Positions 1 through 10,744 of a stretch of DNA of 64,000 bases are shown here, piece after piece (position 1 is the first letter of the stretch; every line of letters begins with the position of its first letter). The notes under the pieces were generated by a model. That model did no database searches. It was not told the origin of the DNA and was given only the letters and a program-made list of their open reading frames with translations. The stretch spans positions 3,507,001-3,571,000 of the forward strand of contig NC_084725.1 in assembly GCF_033807575.1 (NCBI RefSeq). Reading direction: 5' to 3'. The stretch comes from Cydia pomonella (lineage: Eukaryota > Arthropoda > Insecta > Lepidoptera > Tortricidae). The translations under genes were made by a program, and so were the position numbers.

Positions 1-540
1 AAACCTTGGTCAAGTTAAATATTACACTAATAATCCACTTTTTTTTATTTAAATATTTTTCTTATTATTCCCTTGCCCAGGCCCAGTAACATGCGACAGT
101 GCTATCTCATTTACTCCGATACAAATAGACAGTGTGCGCGCTTTAGGTATTGACAGCCTCTTAAGGGAAACGTTCCCAACTCATTATCTGGTCATCGCTG
201 CCCAACGAAAAATACCTTGAAAAATGCAAAGTAGACGTTCCAAATGTCTTCACCGTGCTTAAATCACACTTTGAGCCTTCAGGAAACATTAATTGCGTCA
301 CAAGATTGAAAGCCCGATCTCCATCTGTATGCAAAGCGTCGGCCGTTCCGATTCGGCAGAATTAAGCTGGCCGGAATTATTTTTGTTTACATTGTAAAGG
401 GTTTTAGTAATTAAATTTTCGTGTATCTGGCTTCGTTGTAATAATGTTTCATAAGGCCGCGGGTTTCGACGTTTTGTATGAAATATGTTTTTAAGCATTT
501 GAAAAAAAAAATTACGAAACCTATTTAAAATATATCATAT
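1..540. other. gene-free AT-rich stretch
   Basis: I see no coding exon, RNA gene or recognisable repeat boundary here. A short minus-strand open frame at 298-498 has no recognisable motif and looks like chance. Confidence 0.5.
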
Positions 541-559
541 TTATGTTTTTTAGCTTTTT

Positions 560-975
560 CATGCTGTTATTTTAGAAGTTACAGGGGGGGGGGGGGACAC
601 ACTTTTTTTCACTTTGGAAGTGTCTCTCGCGCAAACTATTCAGTTTAGAAAAAAATTATATTAGGAACCTAAATATTATTTTTGAAGACCTATCCCTGAT
701 ACCCCACACATACACACAGTATGGGTTTGATGAAAAAAGATTTTTTGAGTTTCAGTTCTAAGTATAGGGAACCCCCAAAATTTATTGTTTTTTTTTTTTC
801 TATTTTTGTGTAAAAATCCTAATGCGGTTCATAGAATACATCTACTTACCAAGTTTGAACAGTATAGCTCTTATAGTTTCGGAAAAAAGTGGCGGTGACA
901 TAATCGGACAGACAGACGGACATGACGAATCTATAAGGGTTCCATTTTTTGCCATTTGGCTACGGAACCCTAAAA
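560..975 (-). repeat. dispersed repeat ending in GGTTCCGTAGCC (reverse orientation)
   Basis: The right end reads GGCTACGGAACCCTAAAAA, the reverse of the left end of the copy at 3627. It also holds a CAGACAGACGGACATG stretch and a GATACCCCACAC block shared with that copy. A run of 13 G lies at 584-596. This family is common in Lepidoptera. I cannot name its class from the sequence. Confidence 0.6.
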
Positions 976-1149
976 ATTGCCCAAGACCATGATGGGCCAT
1001 GATTAGTGTAGGGTTTCGTAGTTACCATCCTATCAGAATAGGCTAAACGGGCAAGCACAAGGGAGTACCTTCGCAGCGCTTTGTACCTATATACGTCTTT
1101 TTACTAAGAACTAGTGGCCTATTTTGAAGTTAAAGAATTTTATATGCGA

Positions 1150-1270
1150 GGTACCTTAAACAAAAAATTTTACATTTAATTTTACCGTTCTGTCGCCATG
1201 CATGATTTATGTATCCATGCCAAATTGCAGCTTTTTAGCACTAACGATCACGGAGCAAAGCCCTAGTTGT
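1150..1270 (-). repeat. fragment of the same dispersed repeat
   Basis: The segment with ATCCATGCCAAATTGCAGC and ACGATCACGGAGCAAAGCC matches the interior of the repeats at 3627-4345 and 44998-45215. Only the central part is present and it lacks the GGTTCCGTAGCC end. Confidence 0.55.
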
Positions 1271-1497
1271 TTACCTTAAAAAAGATCGAATAAGAATAGC
1301 AAGCCTAATTATAGTAATTATACATGATATCCGATAAGTCTGGAAGACTTGCCCAGATGGGAAATTCTATAATGTTTTGAAAAAGTGCCAAAATCAAAAT
1401 AGGTACGGTAAAACCACTCTATTGATCAGTTATATACTTAAGCACACTTAAGTATAAATAGTATAGGATTCATTTTTAGTTTAGGTTCGTCGGACAC

Positions 1498-1760
1498 GTC
1501 ATTACCAAATTAAAATGGAGCTGGCCGGGACATGTTGTCAGGCAGAGTGATGTCAGGTGGGCCAAAATGCTAACGGAATGGTGGCCGCTTTCAGACGAAA
1601 GGAGTGTCTGGCGTCCGTTGGCTCGTTGGGTGGACGACATTCGGAAGACTGCGGGTCACTTCTGGATGAGATTGGCTCGGGACCGGGATAAGTGGCGTAC
1701 TAGAAGAGAGGCCTATGCTCAGCAGTGGGCGATAAAAGCCTGATATGATATGATATGATG
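1498..1760 (+). mobile_element. RTE-like LINE 3' end (C-terminal fragment)
   Basis: An open frame without its own start runs from 1498 to a TGA at 1741 (81 residues). It encodes the C-terminal signature of RTE-like non-LTR retrotransposons: TKLKW, GHVVRQSD, RWAK, a GRP-like region (WRPLARWVDD), GHFWMRLARDR, KWRTRREAYAQQW. A tail of tandem TGATA units (1741-1760) follows, as is usual for this clade. Reverse transcriptase and endonuclease are missing, so this is a dead 5'-truncated copy. Related minus-strand copies lie at 3189 and 34783. Confidence 0.8.
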
Positions 1761-2269
1761 AGTATAGGATTTGTTTGAGTTAATAAATGAAGAAAATTTC
1801 GTTTGTTATTTTCCTCTCGAGTCGCACATTGCGGGGTCAAACATATTTAGACACGGCCCTCAACTGATTCACTTTCCTTTAAAAAAGCGCTTACACTCGC
1901 CAAATCTAAATAGCATTTGAACGTCGGTAAAAAACAGGTTTGATGCGTAACAGATAGGCAGTATAGAACCCTTCAAAGGCTCGTATTCCACAGATACAGT
2001 GAACCGGTAAAGGGGACGGGCATTTACATAATATTCTATTTTGGATTTTTTTGTTCTGGGTTCCGCCTGAGGATGTTTTTACTGATACTTACAATATGAT
2101 TGAGTCATTCTCAAATATGTTTTTCTGAACCCTATGTTATATAATACTCGATACTCGGTAATTTTATCGACTCCTCTATCGACCTTTATAATTACGATTA
2201 TTCAAAAATTTCTTCATATGGATTACAATGGATGTCGATAAAAGAGTCGATACATATATTTAATGAAGC

Positions 2270-2288
2270 ACTAGCAGAAGTTCAATTT
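2270..2288 (+). repeat. left target-site duplication of SINE
   Basis: The 19-bp ACTAGCAGAAGTTCAATTT is repeated exactly at 2628-2646 on the far side of the SINE. Confidence 0.95.
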
Positions 2289-2627
2289 GAAAGAAGCGCT
2301 GGTGGCCTAGCGGTAAGAGCGGGCGGTGCGACTTGCAATCCGGAGGTCGCGGGTTCAAACCCCGGCGCGTACCAATGAGTTTTTCGGAATTTATGTACGA
2401 AATATCATTTGATATTTACCAGTCGCTTTTCGGTGAAGGAAAACATCGTGAGGAAACCGGACTAATCCCAACAAGGCCTAGTTTATCCTCTGAGTTGGAA
2501 GGTCAGATGGCAGTCGCTTTCGTAAAAACTAGTGCCTACGCCACATCTTGGGATTAGTTGTCAAGCGGACCCCAGGCTCCCATGAGCCGTGGCAAAATGC
2601 CGGGACAACGTGAGGAAGAAGAAGAGG
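2289..2627 (+). mobile_element. full-length tRNA-derived SINE, GAA-tailed
   Basis: This is a complete 339-bp SINE. The head resembles a tRNA: GGTGGCCTAGCGGTAAGAGC is the A-box region and GGTTCAAACCCC at about 2353 is the B box of an RNA polymerase III promoter. A unique body follows, and the 3' end is a GAAGAAGAAGAG tail. It is bounded by a perfect 19-bp target-site duplication, so insertion by LINE machinery is directly visible. A 74-residue frame across it has no meaning as protein. A shorter minus-strand copy is at 48558-48732. Confidence 0.92.
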
Positions 2628-2646
2628 ACTAGCAGAAGTTCAATTT
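2628..2646 (+). repeat. right target-site duplication of SINE
   Basis: Exact 19-bp match to 2270-2288. Confidence 0.95.
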
Positions 2647-2787
2647 AGCTTTCCTTTAACCGGGGTTTGATAATAAATTAAGTATCATACGTAGGTATGA
2701 AAAACACCTATAAATGTTATAACAATTCATAAACATAGTTTTTTTTAACCAACCCTGTTTAAAAAAAACTGCAACACTCCATTCTAC

Positions 2788-3125
2788 TCGCTAAATCGAG
2801 CTATTCTTACTAAGGGACCAATAAAGGGAAGGTTTTTCCATAGAAAATATCGATATCTGAATAGCCAAAATATATGAAAAAGCCAAAAAACATTTTCGTG
2901 ATTACGGGGTGGCCGACAGTCTACCATAATATGGGGCTTTAAATACAGCTTTCTAATACTCGCTAAACTGAGATACTTTTATTATTGGGCCACCCCGTAA
3001 TCACGAATATTTTTTTGGCTTTTTCATATATTTTGGCTAAGCAGATGTCGATATTTTCAATGCAAAAGCCAAAATTTTTTTCGTGATTTCGTAGTCTCTT
3101 AGTAAGAATAGCTAGATTTAGCGAC
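2788..3125. repeat. foldback (long inverted-repeat) element
   Basis: Inner arms 2863-2914 and 2989-3040 are nearly exact reverse complements of about 52 bp, each with GTGATTACGGGGTGGCC or its complement. Outer arms pair CGAGCTATTCTTACTAAGGGA (2797) with the segment around 3094-3120. No transposase is present. It reads as a foldback MITE. Confidence 0.75.
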
Positions 3126-3188
3126 TACTCGACACAATCGATCGATCGATTCTATAATCGAGCCCTGCATTTAAAGACTGGGAGACTT

Positions 3189-3514
3189 CATCATCATCAT
3201 TATCAGCCCTTTATCGCCCACTGCTAAGCATAGGCCTCTCTTATAGTACGCCACTTGCCCCGGTCCTAAACTAATCTCATCTAGAAGTGACCCGCAAACT
3301 TCCAAACGTCGTGCACCCAAACGAGCCAACGGACGCCAGGAGCTTCTTTCATCCGAAAGAGGCCACCACTCCGTTAAAATTTTAGACCACATGCCATCAC
3401 TCTGCCTAGCACCATGATCCGCCTACTCTATTTTAGTTTGGTAATAACGCAGTCCACATCATGCACCTTGGTGAGGCGACGAATCTCGCATTCCTTACTC
3501 GATCTTGAAACTTG
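3189..3514 (-). mobile_element. RTE-like LINE 3' end, degenerate
   Basis: The reverse strand encodes the same C-terminal block as 1498-1743, including GGCCTATGCT-like EAYAQQW codons next to a CATCATCATCAT end that corresponds to the (TGATGA)n 3' tail. Frameshifts and substitutions break it. Confidence 0.75.
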
Positions 3515-3626
3515 ATTTACTGTGAGACTTACTGTAATTTAAGCTATGTATACATATGTAGTACAAAAATATCAGTAGATAAATATGGGCTACCACAGAG
3601 TTGACTCTATTTTTAGGGGTTACTCT

Positions 3627-3681
3627 AAGGGTTCCGTAGCCAAATGGCATAAAACGGAACCCTTATAGTTTCGCCATGTCC

Positions 3682-3720
<39 letters not shown>

Positions 3721-4345
3721 CGAGGCTTTGCTCCGTGGTCGTTAGTTTTAGAAAGCTGAAATTTGGCATGGATATATAAATCAATAAAGCCGACAAAGTC
3801 GTACAATAAAATCTAAAAATTTAATTTTTTTAGGGTACCTCCCCTACACGTAAAGTGGGGGTGATTTTTATTTTTCGCTTCAACCCTAGAGTGTGGGGTA
3901 TCGTTGGAAAGGTCTTTCAAAACTAATAGGGGTTTTCAAGAAACATTTTTTGATAAAGTGAATATATTCGGAGATAATCGCTCCGAAAGAAAAAAAATGT
4001 GTCCCCCCCTCTAACTTTCGAACCATAGGTCCAAAAAATATGAAAAAAATCGTGGAAGTAGAGCTTAAGAAAGACATTAAATGAAAACTATAGCGGACAT
4101 GATCAGTTTAGCTGTTTTTGAGTTATCGCAAAAAGTTTTCCCTTCATAGTAAAAAGACTTACTTTAATTAGGTACTGATTATGTAAATTTGCCTATTTGT
4201 TTAACTCGGGTGAAAGGTACCGTTTCATCCCTTGGTTAACAATTTACTATACTTTAAGCTCCAGTTTAGCTTATTGTGACGGAAGAGTAACTACGGAACC
4301 CTACACTGAGCGTGGCCCGACATGCTCTTGGCCGGTTTTATTTTA
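3627..4345 (+). repeat. dispersed repeat with GTCT microsatellite
   Basis: This starts AGGGTTCCGTAGCCAAATGG and carries GCTTTGCTCCGTGGTCGTTAG, a CACGTAAAGTGGGGG block and a CTACACTGAGCGTGGCC end. The end at 4290-4342 is separated from the body by a segment of another repeat (TTTAACTCGGGTGAAAGG, about 4200-4252), so the copy may itself be interrupted. Other copies are at 560, 1150 and 44998. Confidence 0.6.
3678..3721 (+). repeat. (GTCT)n microsatellite
   Basis: About ten GTCT units interrupted only at the ends. It lies inside the dispersed repeat, where other family members carry shorter GTCT or CAGA runs. Confidence 0.9.
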
Positions 4346-4468
4346 TACAGAACCCGACCTGCTTGAATGGTTTTTCCGGATCGCAGTCAAATCCGTTATA
4401 AATATTATATCTCTCAGAACCACAAGTTACCCCAAACGTTTTATGTTAATCACCGAAACATGAAGCTA

Positions 4469-5042
4469 CAGGGTGGCCAAATAAGAAGTATACATTTTGT
4501 TTTTAAATTTTAACTGTATTAAGTTCAAAAATTATTAAGTATTGTTTTAAAAATATATTCTTCAGGGTTGGCAAATTCATGCGAAACATAATGTCTGACA
4601 TATGTCCACCTCTAACAGCAGGCAAATGTAAGCCCTTATCATCCTAATGTTCAGCATCTATTCGCACATTTTTGGCATTATCTTAGTACATTTGTGTCGA
4701 ATAGTCGGTTTTAACTGTTTAAATTTCATCAGCTCGTTAGCATAGACACGTAATTTTAGATAGCCCCACAGAAATAAATCACGAGCTGCAAAATTTGGGG
4801 AATTTGGGTGCCAATCACAATCACTTTTTTCAAAATTAATCGAGCAAACAACGTGTTTTAAACAACAGAAACATTTGAGATAAAATTGCTTGCTGCTAGT
4901 GGTAGACATTTGGCAGAAATTATCTTCCGTATACAATTGCCAACCCTGAATAATATATTTATAAAAAAATATTTAATAAAATTTCCACTCAATGTAATTA
5001 AAATTTAAAAACAAAGTGTATCATTCTTATTTGTCCACCCTG
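4469..5042 (-). mobile_element. internally deleted mariner-like element
   Basis: The ends are terminal inverted repeats of about 45 bp (CAGGGTGGCCAAATAAGAA and its near complement ending CACCCTG), flanked by TA on both sides (4467-4468 and 5043-5044), the mariner target signature. The minus strand holds a short frame (4658-4936) with the C-terminal block of mariner transposases: DWHPNSPNFAARDLFLWGYL followed by an LKPTI-like helix. In this family the motif is normally W.P.SPDL..(D/L)FLWGYLK. The expected Asp of SPD is Asn here. With 574 bp the copy lacks most of the transposase and cannot be autonomous. Confidence 0.85.
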
Positions 5043-5179
5043 TATTTTACATTATGTGTGTCAACACAAAGGTTTGGGCAAGGATGGCAAGTGGTACTTA
5101 GAATAAGGCAAAATGAAGTAGAAAATTAAACAGTGTACCAGTTCAAATCAGTATAAACATAAAAAAATAAGTAAGCAAA

Positions 5180-5788
5180 AAGTGCTCACTCCATACATCA
5201 ATTTTCTTACCAAAACACTTATTATTTTCGTAGTCGACATCTAGCATTAAGAAGCGGATTTATCAGTACCGCTATTTGATACTAGATGTCACGAGTGTCG
5301 CGACTGGTGCAATGTTTATCGCTCAACAATTTGTAACTAAAATTAAAAGCAGAAGGAGTTTATAATGGCGTTCCGGTTAATCCGGTTTTAACCTAAGACC
5401 CAGAACCAATAATTTGTTTTTTGAATTTGGAACTCTTAGTTACATAATAAAAGTTCAAAATAGATTTTGGAATATGTACAGTCAGCGTCAAATACTTTGT
5501 AGCAGTCAAAGTGGCCAAATAGTTCGGTACACCATATATTTAGTATGGTGTACCGAACTATTTGGCTACTTTGGTTGCTACAAAGTATTTGACGCTGACT
5601 GTACAAAAATTTGTACTCAGGGTCTTAGGAGGATAATATTAGCTGAACTTGTTCAGTATTAAACTTTTCGTTCATCGCGACATCTATTATCAAGTAGCAG
5701 TACTGATAAATCCGTTATATGACGCTAGATGTTAACTACGAAAATAATAAGCAATTTGGTTTCTTACTGATGTATGGAGTGAGCACTT
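5180..5788. repeat. foldback element with nested palindrome
   Basis: The outer ends are a 21-bp perfect inverted repeat (AAGTGCTCACTCCATACATCA), extended imperfectly for about 130 bp and including GACATCTAGC and its complement. The centre holds a second, independent palindrome at 5476-5604. No target duplication is clear. Confidence 0.75.
5476..5604. repeat. 129-bp near-perfect palindromic MITE
   Basis: This begins GTACAGTCAGCGTCAAATAC and ends with its complement GACGCTGACTGTAC. The arms carry GTAGCAGTCAAAGTGGCC and AAATAGTTCGGTACACCAT and meet at TATATTTAGT. About 70 percent of a second copy is at 40890-40980. Any frame across it is an artefact. Confidence 0.85.
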
Positions 5789-6054
5789 ATTTCTGTATGG
5801 TGTAAGAATAAAAGATGGTGGTCACATTGACTCCATCTACTTTTAACCAGTTTTTGTTGATTTCATATTAATTAAAAACGCATGATAAACACGTTTAATC
5901 TCTTTATGTTTTCATTTTAATATCATGGACCCTGTGTATACATTCAATATAAGTACAGTAAATAGAATTCGCACCGAAGCGGATGTCATATAAAAACATA
6001 CTTGATCAACATTATATTTTTGTTAAGTTTCCCAAATTAATCCCCGGACCCGGG

Positions 6055-6414
6055 ACTCGGGTACGTCCGTAAACTACGTCCACAAGAGAGGTATGGGTAT
6101 TGTGAATGTCATCTCGCTTTGTGTGGTAGGGCACAGCACAGCGGATGTCATTCCAGATCTAGAGCAGAGCCCAACTGGGGAAGTACCTCCACCTTACAGA
6201 AAACCGCAGCCAGATAACACTAGACCCTACTCATAATGTTGTGTTCCTGCCGGTGAGTATGGTTGCCAGAGCTCAACGAGGGGAGAGAGGGGTGTTAGGG
6301 TCGGCAACGTGCATGTAACTCCTCTGGAGTTGCAGGCGTACATAGGCTACGGAGACTGCTTACCATTAGGTGGGCCGTATGCTTGTTTGCCACCGACGTA
6401 GTATTAAAAAAAAA
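6055..6414 (+). mobile_element. SINE-like retroelement with LINE-shared 3' end
   Basis: This runs from about GTACGTCCGTAAACTACGTC to a poly-A at 6405-6414. Its last 110 bp (GGTCGGCAACG..., TGGAGTTGCAGGCGT, GCCGTATGCTTG, CCACCGACGTAGTA) are the same as the 3' end of the LINE at 38621-38873, but the upstream part differs. Minus-strand copies are at 24667-24905 and 54491-54781. Confidence 0.75.
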
Positions 6415-6639
6415 CGAATTTCCTTTCCATGAGACGAGTTTTTTAACGTTGTAACTATTATCAACTCATCACTACGAAACATGTCAAAAAGAAAATAATG
6501 ATTTCGTAACTATTTTAATGGATACAATGCATTCTAAATTGAACTTGTACTCGGTGGGCATGATGGTTAAGATTCTAGTATTAAGTTCAATGTAATACAT
6601 CGATTAGCAAAATATAATGAACCTGTACATATATGAAAA

Positions 6640-7072
6640 ATAACTTGGGCTATGAGTCACTCGAATTGAGACGGTCTTTGGCGACGGTAAAATTTGTGTT
6701 GGGTCTTATACGCAATAAAGTGGACAGCATTGAGTTAGTGAGCGAGGTGATGCGCTTATTCGTGCCCTCGTCGCGGAGCAGACTCCGAGCACCGCGGCTG
6801 CTGGCGCCGGCGGGCGCGCGCACCGGCCTGTATCGATACTCACCGTTGCGGCACACGCTCTTCATGCTAAACTCCATGCTTAGCTCGGCTCCGTATTGCG
6901 ATTTGTTCACTTCAGGGATGGCGAGCTTAATTAATGAATGTAAGAGAATGTTTGAGAGGAGTGAATGTGGTAATTATATATAGTGACCGAGTTTGTGACG
7001 CTATGGTGTTAGCTGTAAGTTGCAAATGTAATTTAAACGAATAAAATAAAAAATAAAAATAAAATAAATTGA
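6640..7072 (+). mobile_element. Jockey/CR1-like LINE C-terminus
   Basis: The plus frame to the TAG at 6981 encodes LELRRSLATVKFVLGLIRNK, a VP..RLRAPRLL segment and SPLRHTLFMLNSML. This pattern (L..RR...L.F....N, then P..R....SP..R....N) is the thumb and C-terminal part of Jockey/CR1-type reverse transcriptases. An AATAAA-rich tail at 7040-7072 follows. The frame starts inside the domain, so the copy is 5'-truncated. A minus-strand frame over the same DNA (6650-6910) is a shadow. Confidence 0.7.
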
Positions 7073-7114
7073 CGACCACTGCAATTTTACCGATATTTAG
7101 AAATAAAGCACTTT

Positions 7115-7248
7115 GGGTCACTTGCACCAATAACTAACCCGGAGTTAACCGGTTAAACCTGGAGTTACCATGGTTATCAGTACAATTTGACACTGGGTTA
7201 ACGGTTTAACCAGTTAACACCGGGTTAGTGGGTTGGTGCAAGTGGCCC
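7115..7248. repeat. TIR MITE (GGGCCACTTGCACCAA family)
   Basis: A 134-bp element with inverted ends GGGTCACTTGCACCAA and TTGGTGCAAGTGGCCC and internal GGTTAAC repeats. Two further copies, in inverted orientation to each other, are at 12703-12826 and 12849-12975. Confidence 0.85.
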
Positions 7249-7517
7249 TTACATAAAAAAGAAATTATAGTTTTAGTTTACTCTGTAACAAAACTAACAA
7301 ATGATGCATGTAAAGATGCCCTTCAAAATGGCGCCGAGTAATGGGAACGGAAGCGAGCGGGAACGTCGCATTTGTCGAAATCAAGCCGTTTTTGTACAAA
7401 CAACCCTTCCTAACTCGGCCCTCGTTAGAGATACAACTTTTGTCCGAGCGCATAGAATACAAGACGTCACAGAAGTGACTTGATGTCTGTGACATAGTAG
7501 AACTAAAGGGCCATAAT

Positions 7518-7630
7518 CCGCGAAAATCGAAGTTCGTCAATTGCGGGAATTTTTCTCTGTCACTCTAATTACGTCTTAGTGAGAGTAAAAGAGAAGGATC
7601 CCAGTAATTTTCGAATTTCGGTTTTCGCGG
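7518..7630. repeat. foldback repeat
   Basis: Inverted ends CCGCGAAAATCGAA and TTCGGTTTTCGCGG pair imperfectly across 113 bp. No coding content. Confidence 0.5.
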
Positions 7631-7634
7631 TAGA

Positions 7635-8460
7635 CCCCCAGGGGTGTCAACTCCGCTGATAGGTCACGTTTTGCAAACACTGGCAAGTTACGTGTGTAAA
7701 TAATATATCATTCCTTTCTTGAAAGGTTTCTATGCGGCTTCGGCCCGGTAGTATGGGAAAGCCCAAGAACTACTGGCTGAAATGATTACCCTTAAACCAC
7801 GTTTCAAATTTTTAAGGGAGAAACGTAAAAAACACATTCAGTGGTTAATAATGGAGAAGGCAACCATCAAGATGACATTTCGGGTGCACATATTTTATTG
7901 ATGACCTTAAAAACCACCAATTCATAGACACTGAGTACCTAATTTTTATTCATTTCTGCGAAAAGGATTCAACTTTTTTTTCCGATAATTCCAGATATAA
8001 GAAGTTGTGAATAAATGTTATAAGGGTTTGTGTATAATAAAAACCTTCTGAGTGTATAATTCCATATTCTCTCCATTTCTTTAACCGTATATGCAACGTA
8101 TTAGGAATTGGGAAGAGCGCCATAATAATATCTGGTGGGACCTGTAATATGACCAACAAACTGTAGGTTTTACTCAAACTAACTAATCTTTCTCCAGCAA
8201 CTTTTTGAAATAACTTTTGTTTTAATTTTTAGTACAATTTAAAGTTCTAAAAACGAAAACAAAAGTAAAAAATATATACTGATGTAAAAAAAATTTTTTG
8301 CATAAATAATTTTTTGCACAATCTTTTATCGCCGACTGTACTTTTCTTTCCAAAGGCATCTAATGCTCATCGAGACAATTCTTAAAACCCCAAACACAAT
8401 TAGGCTGCGCACAAAACGGCTAGTGTAGACGTGCCTCGGCCGAGGCGGCGCCTAACATAC
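7635..8460. other. gene-free stretch
   Basis: I see no exon, RNA gene or bounded repeat. The 75-residue minus frame at 7950-8177 has no recognisable motif. Confidence 0.5.
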
Positions 8461-8464
8461 TAAA

Positions 8465-8727
8465 AAAATGTTTTGGAATGATCAATTTGAGCTCATTCAA
8501 ATGATACCCCACTTGACCTAGTCACTAGACTTCGAAATTTTGCCCCCTGCCCATTATTGGGCATTTCCCATAATTATTAAATAAAATACTTTCAATGTGT
8601 TTGGGTTAGCGTTGTTCACAACTATTCCAAATTTCAAATATAGAGGTATTTAGCGATGTCACAGACAGACAGTCAAACAGACAGACAGACGGACGGACAG
8701 AATCGTACGTGGTACGGAACCCAAAAA
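8465..8727 (+). repeat. dispersed repeat ending GGTACGGAACCCAAAAA
   Basis: The end block, with CAGACAGACAGACGGACGGACAG followed by GTACGGAACCC, is the terminal signature shared by the repeats at 13203 and 50392. The body differs from theirs, so several subfamilies share the end. Confidence 0.5.
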
Positions 8728-8729
8728 TC

Positions 8730-9330
8730 ATGATTCAGATTCAGATTCAGATTTTTTATTGGTAAAAAAAATACTGATTTTTACACGTCAAATAAAAATA
8801 CCATATTCTTAATTTAAGATAGACTTAAATGTGCGGTATAGCTATAATTAAATTACAATTTCAAAATGTCAGTTGTTTACTAAATGTCGGGTAAATAATC
8901 GTAGAATAATGTTATAAATTGATTTAGAACTAATAACAAAATGTCAATATATAATCAATTAATTAATTTAAATTACAAAAGAAGGATGCGTACAACATTT
9001 ACCTACTACAAATTATCCCTTAGGTATTTCGAGTTCGTTTATATCGTAACAGGCTAATTTAATAAGTAAAGCCTTTAATTTATTTTTGAAAATGGAAATG
9101 GAAAATATTTAGCAGTGGAAAAACGTTTTCTCTTTTTGTATAGTCGGTCAATTACTATACTTCCCTCTTAAGTGACCTTTCTATCCCTCGCTACTCTTTG
9201 CTCCACAAAGGAACAATAAGTAAAATTATATTCAACGTGATTTTTTGTGCAAATATTTTGCAACAACTTTCTCGCGTCTGTTTGAGTTGGCCTTTGTCTT
9301 CTGATTACGACGCCGGACGGTTTGGAGACT
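8730..9330 (-). mobile_element. LINE 3' untranslated end (minus strand)
   Basis: This starts with three ATTCAG units followed by TTTTTTATTGG. On the minus strand that is a CCAATAAAAAA signal ending in a tandem (CTGAAT)n tail, typical of non-LTR elements. No coding block remains that I can identify. The upstream limit is a guess. Confidence 0.5.
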
Positions 9331-9371
9331 TGTTGTTTTTGTTAAGCTTCTGTAGTACTTACTTATATAAT

Positions 9372-9745
9372 TGACCGAGCGTTAGCGAAGGTCTCAGTTT
9401 CAGCTTGGACATAAATGCTATCTTTTGTCCGGATGTTCTCATTTCCAGGTCGCATTTCTCAACCGATTCTCGTGAAATTTTGTGAACAGGTAGTTAGATA
9501 GATTTTTTCTTTCGTTTCGTTTTTTTGGAAAATGTTCAAAATAGTTTTAATTGCTCATAATGGCAAGTAAGTTATGGGCCAATTCGTCTAATTGAAGTCA
9601 TTCAGTTGCATTTCGCTCGTACTTGTCCGTACATGTATTGGCGCAGGCGATACGCACGATAACTAAATAACATAATTCAAATATCATCCTGGTGTCATTG
9701 TACGTTCGAATTGTCTAGTTAGGTTTCTAACAAGTTGAAAAGAAC
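9372..9745. repeat. two adjoining dispersed repeats
   Basis: 9372-9520 (GACCGAGCGTTAGCGAAGGTC...) and 9578-9722 (GGCCAATTCGTCTAATTG ... TTCGAATTGTCTAG) resemble repeats common in Lepidoptera. The second has weakly inverted ends. No coding potential seen. Confidence 0.35.
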
Positions 9746-9810
9746 TCAATTACATGAGTCTGAAAAAGACTTAGTCTTAAAGTAGAGGACTTAAAGGACT
9801 TGAGTCTTAA

Positions 9811-10718
9811 TCATGTCCTCGGCGTAATCATGGACTCAAAGCTTACCTTTGTACCCCACATTGATAATATCTTAAATAAATCTTTTAAGCAGTTGGGATT
9901 CATATTGCGCGTAGGTAAAGATTTCAGGAGACCTTCGACGTATAAGATATTATTTAATAGTTATGTCCGTAGTCGATTAGAATTTGCTAGTTCAGTGTGG
10001 AACCCGCTATATAAAATTCATGGCGATAGAATAGAGAGAGTGCAAAAGAAGTTTGTAAGAGCAATTGAATTTCGCACTGGAAATAAATACATAGATTACA
10101 CTACCGATATGAAAAGACATAATATTTTACCCTTGAGCTTGCGTCGCGAACGCACTGATATTATAATTCTCTATAAAGTCATTAACAACATCATCGACGC
10201 CCCTGAGTTATTAAAATCTGTTTCATTTAGAGTACCCCGTCGTTGTGAGCGAGCATGTAGAAAGAAGAACCTCTTTTATATTCCTCGTAGTCGAACCGCA
10301 TATGCGAGAAACGGTTTCATTAGAAGAGCATGCAGGATGTATGATGATAAGTTTCAAAATGTAGATATTTTCAGTGAAAAGTTCGGTAGTTTCAAACAAC
10401 TTACATTGAAATGTGTTAATGGACTTTAGATAGCTAACTTTAATTTAATTGCAATTATTGTTTGTTATTACTGTTATTGCAATGTATTTCATCTTTGTTT
10501 TTATTTTTGTTAGGATATACGAGCAATATTTGTAACTTCGTTTTGGCAACTTAGAATTTCAGGTTTAGTTTAGTAATTATATGTATTTAGGTTATATGGT
10601 TTTCATACTATATTTAAGGAAACTGTAGGTCTATAAGTCTATTACCCTACATTGTAACAATGTATCAATATAAGAGACTGTTTGTTTCTAAATAAAGAAA
10701 ATAAAAAAATAAAAAAAG
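9811..10718 (+). mobile_element. Jockey/CR1-like LINE, 5'-truncated
   Basis: An open frame to the TAG at 10427-10429 (about 205 residues) encodes the end of a reverse transcriptase and the C-terminal region. It contains VLGVIMDSKLTF (the palm/thumb LG(V/I)..D..L.F motif), FNSYVRSRLEFASSVWNP, RIERVQKKFVR, LPLSLRRERTDI and RTAYARNGFIRR. This is the usual order downstream of the YADD box in Jockey/CR1 elements without an RNase H domain. The catalytic YADD segment is lost by 5' truncation. A 3' UTR with AATAAA and an A-rich end (10691-10718) follows. The frame is intact, so the insertion may be fairly young. Its flanks form an inverted rather than direct repeat. Confidence 0.88.
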
Positions 10719-10744
10719 GTTAAGACTCAAGTCGCGATTCACGC

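Noticed and set aside
2294..2365. A functional tRNA gene
   Set aside because: A- and B-box words are present, but they sit at the head of a 339-bp unit with a GAA tail and 19-bp target duplication, so it is a SINE.
5414..5662. An 82-residue protein
   Set aside because: It runs through both arms of a palindromic MITE.
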